A DNA stretch of 20,941 nucleotides. It comes from Sutterella sp. (lineage in GTDB: Bacteria > Pseudomonadota > Gammaproteobacteria > Burkholderiales > Burkholderiaceae_F). The stretch lies in NCBI GenBank assembly GCA_020025965.1, contig JAHHRG010000034.1, forward strand, positions 1 through 20,941, given 5' to 3'. Within the stretch, counting starts at the first letter, position 1. Every line of letters begins with the position of its first letter. Made by a program: the position numbers and the translations under genes. The notes under the pieces are model-generated. The model did no database searches and had not been told where the DNA came from. It saw only the letters and a list, made by a program, of their open reading frames with translations. This document shows positions 20,860 through 20,941 of this stretch, in pieces.

Positions 20860-20921
20860 TTGACAGAAGCTTTTGCCGAGGCCTAAGGTTTGATGCTCCC
20901 CTCCCAAATTTTGGGAGGGGA
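20860..20921. promoter_or_regulatory. Possible promoter with a long palindrome at the window edge
   Basis: TTGACA (20860-20865) is a perfect -35, with TAAGGT 18 bp away as a poor -10. Just downstream, TCCCCTCCCAAA (20897-20908) and TTTGGGAGGGGA (20910-20921) form a perfect 12-bp inverted repeat around a single T. The palindrome is certain; promoter and operator roles for a gene right of the window are inference. Confidence 0.4.
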
Positions 20922-20941
20922 TTCTGGAGATCCTGCGAACA

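Overview
The window looks like chromosomal DNA of a moderately G+C-rich Gram-negative bacterium. I suggest Betaproteobacteria, order Burkholderiales, probably a gut Sutterellaceae. The reasons are a secreted FMN/FAD respiratory reductase, a standalone DnaQ, a sigma32-type heat-shock promoter in front of htpG, and the general codon style. This placement is inference; no rRNA or tRNA marker is present.

Left arm (1-4477, all minus strand): a C69-family dipeptidase cut by the window edge, a DUF4261 protein and an AlkD-like HEAT-repeat protein that probably share an operon, and a periplasmic urocanate-reductase-like flavoprotein. Next comes a 1.6-kb A+T-rich stretch with no convincing gene (4478-6084), leading into a HipB/HipA-like pair on the plus strand (6085-7815). 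The HipA-like protein keeps the family outline but has lost its kinase residues. Six copies of a palindrome-derived motif, TTCCCG-NN-CGG(GAA), are spread over 4536-7925 and almost nowhere else. A NADAR/YbiA-type glycosidase and a second, solitary HipB-like repressor follow on the minus strand.

Middle (9505-14850): a BilS-type flavodoxin, dnaQ and a LysR regulator on the minus strand. Divergent from the regulator are a two-part YjiH/YjiG membrane transporter candidate and an M20 metallopeptidase. The divergent promoter region carries clear inverted repeats. Together these resemble a regulated uptake-and-cleave module for a peptide or acyl-amino acid.

Right arm: a decayed ISL3-family insertion sequence (14850-15863) with recognisable 31-bp ends and an 8-bp target duplication, inserted at the T-tract of the M20 gene terminator. 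Then a minus-strand panD-panC-panS operon of lower G+C and Firmicutes-like motif style, probably acquired, which would make pantothenate from imported pantoate. Last is htpG with a near-perfect sigma32 promoter and a strong terminator, and a long palindrome beside a possible promoter at the window edge.
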